In this document: piece after piece, positions 41,501-45,713 of the stretch | How positions within the stretch are numbered: position 1 is the stretch's first letter | Layout: the number at the start of each line of letters is the position of its first letter | Origin: Nemertoderma westbladi | Taxonomy: Eukaryota > Xenacoelomorpha > Nemertodermatida > Nemertodermatidae | Assembly: GCA_032718475.1 (NCBI GenBank) | Contig: JAUCBJ010002673.1 | Span: 1-45,713, forward strand | Direction: 5' to 3' | Length of the DNA: 45,713 bases | Made by a program: the position numbers and the translations under genes | Notes under the pieces: generated by a model | Seen by the model: the letters and a program-made list of their open reading frames with translations, nothing else | Database searches by the model: none | Told to the model about the DNA's origin: nothing

Positions 41501-41893
41501 ATTGTTGACTCTTTCATGTCCATACTATCCAGGGGCCAGCCGAATATTGCCTGCATTAACACTGGTTTATGCACTAAATTAATCAGTGTGTCAACCCTTC
41601 CAGCCGCAATCAGCGTGACAACCCTACCAACTGGCCTCAACATGTCCGTGACAGCAATCAGCATGTTAGTAATCAGCGTCACAACCTTCCCAGCTGGACT
41701 CAACACGATCGTGTCAGTACTCTGCGTGTTAGTAATCAGCGTGAGAACCCTTCCAGATGTCATGACAACCCTCCAAGCTGGTCTCAACATAATCGTGACA
41801 GTAACCAACGCGTTAGTAATCAGTGTGACAACTCTTCCAGCTGGACTCAGAACCTACGTCAAAGCAACAAATGGACCGACCGCAGCAGTTTAA
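38582..41893 (+). CDS. LINE ORF1 with ~18-residue tandem repeats
   Basis: The first ATG gives a 1,103-codon ORF. The N-terminus is short and basic (MARTPVKLRSRLPRPTATAG, then PKKRGR, NLS-like). Next come about 680 residues of repeats with unit GSTTNPSRTGSTVDPATT, built from 9-residue half-units. A unique acidic/proline region (about 40,730-41,577) follows, with IIFIDDDFADDDSSIV. The last ~105 codons (41,578-41,890) read as reiterated LVISVTTLPAGL, odd for an RNA-binding protein. Another frame of the same bases (41,578-41,943) reads a hydrophilic Trp/Asn/Gln/Arg-rich repeat (PSWSQHNRDSNQR), suggesting that a frameshift replaced the true C-terminus. No CCHC knuckle is visible. In LINEs, ORF1 usually binds element RNA; that role is inferred here from position only. 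Confidence 0.7.
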   Translation: MARTPVKLRSRLPRPTATAGRRESVQPKKRGRVGGSTTNPSRTGSTVDSATTASTTNPSRTGSTVDPSRTGSTVDPSRTGSTVDPATTGSTTNPSRTGSTADPATTGSTTNPSRTGSTVDPAITGSTADPSTTGSTADPATTASTTNPSRTGSTVDPAITGSTADPSTTGSTADPSTTGSTVDPATTRSMTNPSRTGSMVDDAITGSTADPSTTGSTADPATTGSTTNPSRIGSTVDPPTTGSMTKPSRNGSTVDTATTGSTTNPSRTGSMVDPATTGSMTKPSRTGSTVDPATTGSTTNPSRTGSMVDPATTGSTTNPSRTGSMVDPATTGSTTNPSRIGSKVDPATTGLMTKPSRTGSMVDPATTGSTTNPSRTGSMVDPATTGSTTNPSRTGSTVDPATTGSTTNPSCTGSTSDPSRTGSTVDPSRTGSIVDPATTGSTTNPSRTGYMVDPATTGSMTNPSRTGSILDPSRTGSTVDPATTGSTTNPSRTGSTVDPSRTGSIVDPATTGSTTNPSRTRSTAVDPATTGSMTNPFRTGSTVDPATTGSTTNPSRTGSTVDPTTTGSMTNPSRTGSMVDPATTGSTTNPSRTGPMVDPATTRSTTNPFRTGSIVDPATTASTTNPTRTGLTTNPATTGSMVDPSTTGSTADPTTTGSMVDPTTTGSTADPATIGSAVDPAIDPATARSTADPTTTRLLTNPATTRYTVDPATLLVSPGRVGPGNHTAHDPTWGCIEKDRHQHQHSTSDLHSGLERLELFNNNGAMVIVEDLTDDRDTWEVRPTVAQSAINTKITPVRRNPKNFNKAKKLKPHIMKSTPPTDKHYTDHPKSVPTNPSSLIPTYLSPSIPTYAEQMYPHSPTILPTSQAPVLSNPPILQQGQQATIPHQKGMGTLNVLDSSVIFVSASEVIDKQSCIPTPNEDNIIFIDDDFADDDSSIVCAATRSPDTRSLVLLKDNEVDWRYFEPTKHLSTTIVDSFMSILSRGQPNIACINTGLCTKLISVSTLPAAISVTTLPTGLNMSVTAISMLVISVTTFPAGLNTIVSVLCVLVISVRTLPDVMTTLQAGLNIIVTVTNALVISVTTLPAGLRTYVKATNGPTAAV
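38690..40720. repeat. 54-bp coding minisatellite
   Basis: About 2 kb of a 54-bp unit made of two related 27-bp halves (CCCTCCAGGACCGGATCTAC and GCCACCACCGGATCGACGAC types). There are roughly 35-40 units with patchy half-unit gains and losses. The period is a multiple of three and the unit lacks stops in several frames, so long ORFs also run through it on the minus strand and in another plus frame. Confidence 0.92.
41580..41860. repeat. ~63-bp tandem repeat at the end of ORF1
   Basis: Four to five diverged units containing AGTAATCAGCGTGACAACC and TTCCAGCTGGACTCAACA. The unit is a multiple of three, so it is open in both the frame that ends at 41,893 and the frame that ends at 41,946. Confidence 0.8.
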
Positions 41894-44800
41894 CTATTAA
41901 CCCAAAACCCACCTCGAGACCAGGGAACACTACCCATAGAGTTTAACATTGACAGTGAAGGGCGCGCCGTCTCCGGAACGTATACACAATCATTAATTTC
42001 TGGAAATAGGGAGAACCCCACCAAGTCTGTCAATTCAACTAGTCTTAATGGGTTGAGAGTAGGTACATTTAACTGTCACGGATTCTCTTTGAACTCGGAC
42101 TATGTCAGAGACATACTAGACCAATGCGACATATTTGCTATACAGGAGCACTGGCTCGATCAGGTAGAATGCCAGGAGCTTTTAAACGAGTTTGCCGATG
42201 GGTTTAACTGCGAATCCATTGTAAGCAATTTAATGAGTAATGGAAAACGTTGTAGAGGTGCAGGTGGCGCCGCTCTTTTCTTCTCTAAGAGCAAGGTCAA
42301 GAGTTATTCAAAAGTTGAATCTGGAGATAACATCGTTGGTATTGTCACCGAAATCAATAACCAGTCTGCTATGTTTTTATCATGCTATGCCCCAGATGCC
42401 AGTAAAGGCATTACAGCCTACACCGACTTCATAGGTAGACTTCAGTCAGTCCTAGACGAACACAAGTATGCAACACCGATTATCCTCATGGATGCTAACG
42501 CCGACATTGGCCCACTGCAAGGTAAACGTCACACACGCTCTAATGCATCACCACGCGGGTCTGACCTCAACACATTCCTATTGGGAAACAACCTGGCTGC
42601 CATTGACACGTTTCAGGAGTTTAGTGGCCCATGTTATACCTTCTTCCGCAATGGGGATGGGATATCCTACATTGACCACATCATCTGCAACACTACAACT
42701 ACCAAACTGATTTCAGGCATCGTACACGACCCCCGTCCAGCAGACAACACGTCTGACCATGTTCCCATCATTGCTCAAATCGACTTCCATTTGCCATTTG
42801 CGACTAATACCGTTCCCTCCAAACGCTGCCTCCCAACTGCAAAGGGCACTCCCTACATTAGACTTAATTGGAAGAAGGTAACACCAGACCACCTACAAAA
42901 ATACAACACAGAGGTCAAATCAAAACTGGAGAAAATCGTCTCCAAAATAGAGAACGTGACTAATTGGGATCAGGATACTTTAGATTTCATGGCCGTAAAC
43001 ATACAGGACATCATACGCTCTGCCGCCATGGCCCATATCCCAATTTGTAAGCCACACCATAAATCGAAAAATCACAGGATTAGATCGCAGAAACTAGTGG
43101 ATCGGGTGAAGATAACCAGGCGACTCTACAATGGGTGGCACCAACGTGGAAAGGGGGACGACGACCCAATTGGAGCCGCATTCAAGGAATCAAAACGTAT
43201 GACACGAAGGCTGCACAACTTCCTGAACAAACAGTTTGTAAACTCAAACCTGGCCAATAAGGCCACACTCCACCAACGCAACCCAAGCAAATTCTGGAAT
43301 TATTTCAACAAAAATAAGTCGCCAGTTAAGGTACCAGAGGAAGTCCAATGCACGATATTCAATAATTTACTTGAAGGCTCCCGGCGGAACAACTCCTCTT
43401 TTGATGATATTAACGCCAGGCTAGATCACTCCTGCCGCAACTCAACATGTCCTTCTATTTCCCCCAGCACTGTCCAGAGAGCAGTTTCGCAACTGTCACT
43501 GGGTAAGTCACCCGATAGTAACTCTCTCGTTGTAGAACATATTTTACACTTAGATCCCGACAACAACCCAATCTGCAGTATCATTGCTAAACTACTAAAC
43601 GAATCGATCCGCCTCGGACAGGCCCCTACTTCATTTGGTAGCACTGTAGTCAACTACATATACAAGGGTAAGAAGAAGAATACGTTGAATCCAAAGTCCT
43701 ATCGACCAATCTCGATTGTAAATGTATTTGCTAAGATCATGGAAGCAGTAATACTACAATATCTATGGAACTCTGATACATTCAGTAACCAAAATCAATT
43801 CGCGTATAAGAAAAAGTATGGTGCAGATATTATAATCTCCTTGGTGTTAGAGAACCTCGAGTACTATCGGCAACAAGGATCTCCAGTCTACCTCTGCCAA
43901 CTAGACATCTCATCGGCGTTCGACAGTGTCGACTACAAGATCCTTCTTAATAAATTACTTGATCATAATATTCTTAACCCATATTTGTGTCGTATCCTGA
44001 TGAGTTATTATAGTATCACCCAGCTCTACTTGAAATTCAACAACACCATACTATCCACTCCAATCCCAGTCGCTCACGGCCTAAAACAAGGGTCGCTACT
44101 CTCTCCGACCTTATTCAATATTTACGTGGCCGACATATTTAACATCCTTGAGAAGAATGGCGCCGGATGTAGGGTCAGGGATATATGGATCGGCTGCCTT
44201 GGATACGCCGATGACTTACTACTCATGGCTTCCTCCCCAAAAGATATTGAATCAATGGTAAGGGTTGTCAACGAAGGAGCACACAACTTGCGATTAGAGA
44301 TCGAGGCCACTAAGACCAGATGGATATACAGCGGTAGCCCTGCACATATTCCAACATTCATAGACACCGGCGGGTCCTTGCTAGAACCTTCCAGTCACAT
44401 AAATTTTCTGGGTTTTAAGATACCATGTAGCAAAGCTGATCCCCTTAAAGCAGCCATGCATATCTTAGCAGCGTACAGCGAGAGATTCCAGAGACAAGGA
44501 TGGACTACCAGACATTTAACCTGCTCCACCATCGCCACTCTATGGAATAAAGTAGCGATTCCGTCCGCATTGTACAATATCCAGTTCTTGGTCGGTGCTA
44601 TGACGTCCACCCAGTTAGAACAACTAGATGCCTACCATCGTAAGATCATGCGAGGACTGCTCTGCCTTGGTTCTTACACCTCAAATACTATAATCTACAA
44701 TCTCATGGACTGCCCACCAATATCGGTTTCGGCCTTTCGCCTCTGTATAGGGACGCTAATAAGACTGACGAAGTGCCCAAATCATTCACTACAAACTTCT

Positions 44801-45073
44801 CTGCGCCACTTACTAGACCTCAATACAAAGGGGAAATACCAAGGCCTCGGCAGCACCTACAAGATGGCTCAGACCCACTTCCTCCTACCTCGGCTCGCGT
44901 CGATCCTTCTGTATGAATACTCCTTAAAGAGTCTGCAATCTCGTTTGTCAATTTCTAATCCCCCACCATATGACCTTGTCAGCTCCAATTTCATAAGAAA
45001 CTGCTACAGCCTTAGCACGATCACATTCGAAACCAAGCATAAAATGATACTAGACTATTTCAACATTATATAG
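41894..45073 (+). CDS. LINE ORF2: APE endonuclease and reverse transcriptase
   Basis: Open from directly after the ORF1 TAA to the TAG at 45,073. Homology starts at about 42,056 (RVGTFNCHGFS), giving about 1,006 residues. Endonuclease: FNCHG, QEHW, DANAD (~residue 148), SYIDHIIC, SDHVPI. A basic linker follows (~300-400). RT: LGKSPDSNSLVVEHI, YKGKKKNTLNPKSYRPISIV, NQFAYKKKYG, CQLDISSAFDSVD (~620), HGLKQGSLLSPTLFN, GYADDLL (~718). A thumb/C-terminal domain without recognisable RNase H follows. All key endonuclease and RT aspartates are present and there is no stop, so the enzyme could be active. No in-frame ATG lies between the ORF1 stop and the endonuclease start. The first Met falls well inside the domain (VSNLMSNGK), so expression must use stop readthrough, reinitiation at a non-AUG codon, or a frameshift from ORF1. 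Confidence 0.92.
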   Translation, partial: LLTQNPPRDQGTLPIEFNIDSEGRAVSGTYTQSLISGNRENPTKSVNSTSLNGLRVGTFNCHGFSLNSDYVRDILDQCDIFAIQEHWLDQVECQELLNEFADGFNCESIVSNLMSNGKRCRGAGGAALFFSKSKVKSYSKVESGDNIVGIVTEINNQSAMFLSCYAPDASKGITAYTDFIGRLQSVLDEHKYATPIILMDANADIGPLQGKRHTRSNASPRGSDLNTFLLGNNLAAIDTFQEFSGPCYTFFRNGDGISYIDHIICNTTTTKLISGIVHDPRPADNTSDHVPIIAQIDFHLPFATNTVPSKRCLPTAKGTPYIRLNWKKVTPDHLQKYNTEVKSKLEKIVSKIENVTNWDQDTLDFMAVNIQDIIRSAAMAHIPICKPHHKSKNHRIRSQKLVDRVKITRRLYNGWHQRGKGDDDPIGAAFKESKRMTRRLHNFLNKQFVNSNLANKATLHQRNPSKFWNYFNKNKSPVKVPEEVQCTIFNNLLEGSRRNNSSFDDINARLDHSCRNSTCPSISPSTVQRAVSQLSLGKSPDSNSLVVEHILHLDPDNNPICSIIAKLLNESIRLGQAPTSFGSTVVNYIYKGKKKNTLNPKSYRPISIVNVFAKIMEAVILQYLWNSDTFSNQNQFAYKKKYGADIIISLVLENLEYYRQQGSPVYLCQLDISSAFDSVDYKILLNKLLDHNILNPYLCRILMSYYSITQLYLKFNNTILSTPIPVAHGLKQGSLLSPTLFNIYVADIFNILEKNGAGCRVRDIWIGCLGYADDLLLMASSPKDIESMVRVVNEGAHNLRLEIEATKTRWIYSGSPAHIPTFIDTGGSLLEPSSHINFLGFKIPCSKADPLKAAMHILAAYSERFQRQGWTTRHLTCSTIATLWNKVAIPSALYNIQFLVGAMTSTQLEQLDAYHRKIMRGLLCLGSYTSNTIIYNLMDCPPISVSAFRLCIGTLIRLTKCPNHSLQTSLRHLLDLNTKGKYQGLGSTYKMAQTHFLLPRLASILLYEYSLKSLQSRLSISNPPPYDLVSSNFIRNCYSLSTITFETKHKMILDYFNII

Positions 45074-45713
45074 CACTCTCAGCATTGCCGCGAATAGGGG
45101 TTCATAATATGTGGCTGCATCCTCACCTGCACCTAGCTTGTCATATTCTAATCCCTGACAATACGACCTCGTTATTTGACGTTTTAACTACAAATTTTAA
45201 AAAGTGTCAAGCTTGAATCTGTTCATTTTATCTGATACTTACTGTTTATGTAATATTTTATCGAGTTTGTTAAGACCACCTTAAATGGATCACCTGGGAC
45301 ATGGCGCGTCCTTCACTTGTAGACAATAATGCCTGTCTCACCATATTTTATTCATGGCCCTGATTTTTGTCGCCATTATTGCTACGTGAATAATATAATT
45401 ACAAACTTATATGAGTGGCTTAGATAATTGCCCTTATATTTTACTATAAACAGAACCCACTACTAACTATTGGTGAAATTGTTTCTTGGTTCGACCATTT
45501 TAATATGAAAAAGCCTATGTATGTATATATAGTTTAACTGTGTCGTATTAGAACCTACTAATAATTATTGGTGAAATCGATCCTGTATATACTCTTCGTG
45601 TCACCATGTTGTTCAGTTTTTATTTGTGCCATAACTGTGAATATGGGTTTTACATAATTCAAATAATTATGATTAAAAGTGCCAGCCTGCCTGGTTTCTA
45701 TGTTGAAATGAAA
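45074..45713 (+). other. 3' untranslated region of the LINE
   Basis: AT-rich, no ORF. AGAACC(C/T)ACTA...ATTGGTGAAAT occurs twice (about 45,452-45,480 and 45,551-45,578). The window ends in GAAATGAAA before any clear poly(A) or repeat tail. Confidence 0.7.

Larger units (their letters stand above)
38240..45713 (+). mobile_element. Long non-LTR retrotransposon with repeat-bearing ORF1 and intact endonuclease-RT
   Basis: A first ORF with ~2 kb of tandem repeats, then an endonuclease-RT ORF in the same frame, then ~640 bp of AT-rich 3' sequence to the window edge. The left boundary is approximate and the right end is not reached, so neither a tail nor target duplications can be read. It is a different family from the RTE-like copies. 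I do not assign the clade. Confidence 0.8.

Noticed and set aside
1-45713. Host protein-coding genes
   Set aside because: Every long ORF could be tied to a retroelement, a repeat or an opposite-strand shadow. I found no exon-intron gene that I could support.

Overview
The window reads as transposon-packed nuclear DNA from an invertebrate animal. It is AT-rich, dense in nested retrotransposons, and combines BEL/Pao, CsRn1-like Gypsy, RTE-like LINE and a second LINE family. I found no host gene, tRNA, rRNA or CRISPR array. The species cannot be fixed from the sequence. All comparisons were made by eye.

Layout. 1-1.2 kb: an ACG microsatellite and a 5'-truncated RTE-like LINE fragment (copy A). 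2,555-14,096: a complete LTR retrotransposon (element 1). It has two 1,195-bp LTRs in which I see no difference, TG...CA ends and a 5-bp target duplication CTAGG. It carries a 2.1-kb leader, an intact 1,288-codon Gag-protease ORF of BEL/Pao type, a 1.6-kb structured spacer, and an unrecognised second ORF. It has no reverse transcriptase or integrase. 15,337-27,405: an older relative in the same orientation (element 2). Its 5' LTR is cut to 172 bp, its gag-pro is full of stops, and a small LINE fragment (copy D) sits in its leader. Both elements lose RT, most of RNase H and integrase across the same protease-to-RNase H-tail junction, so the RT-less form is a family and not a one-off wreck.

27.4-28.1 kb: a decayed non-LTR RT piece on the minus strand. 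28,561-37,428: a minus-strand Gypsy element. A near-complete 3.77-kb RTE-like LINE (copy B, 29,896-33,662) interrupts its integrase, with a 12-bp target duplication. The Gypsy polyprotein has two hydrophobic helices between protease and RT and an Asp-to-Asn change at the usual first RNase H catalytic position. 37,430-38,235: an internal piece of the same LINE (copy C). About 38.24 kb to the window end: a different, long LINE. Its first ORF holds about 2 kb of 54-bp tandem repeats. A 1,006-codon endonuclease-RT region follows in the same frame after one TAA.

How the parts may work together. Element 1 appears to have moved recently, yet cannot copy or integrate itself. It presumably relies on RT and integrase from an unseen autonomous BEL/Pao element while supplying its own Gag and protease in cis. 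The unknown ORF, the paired RNA stems just upstream of it and the doubled hairpin block in the spacer recur in both copies. These are the best candidates for undescribed biology in this window.
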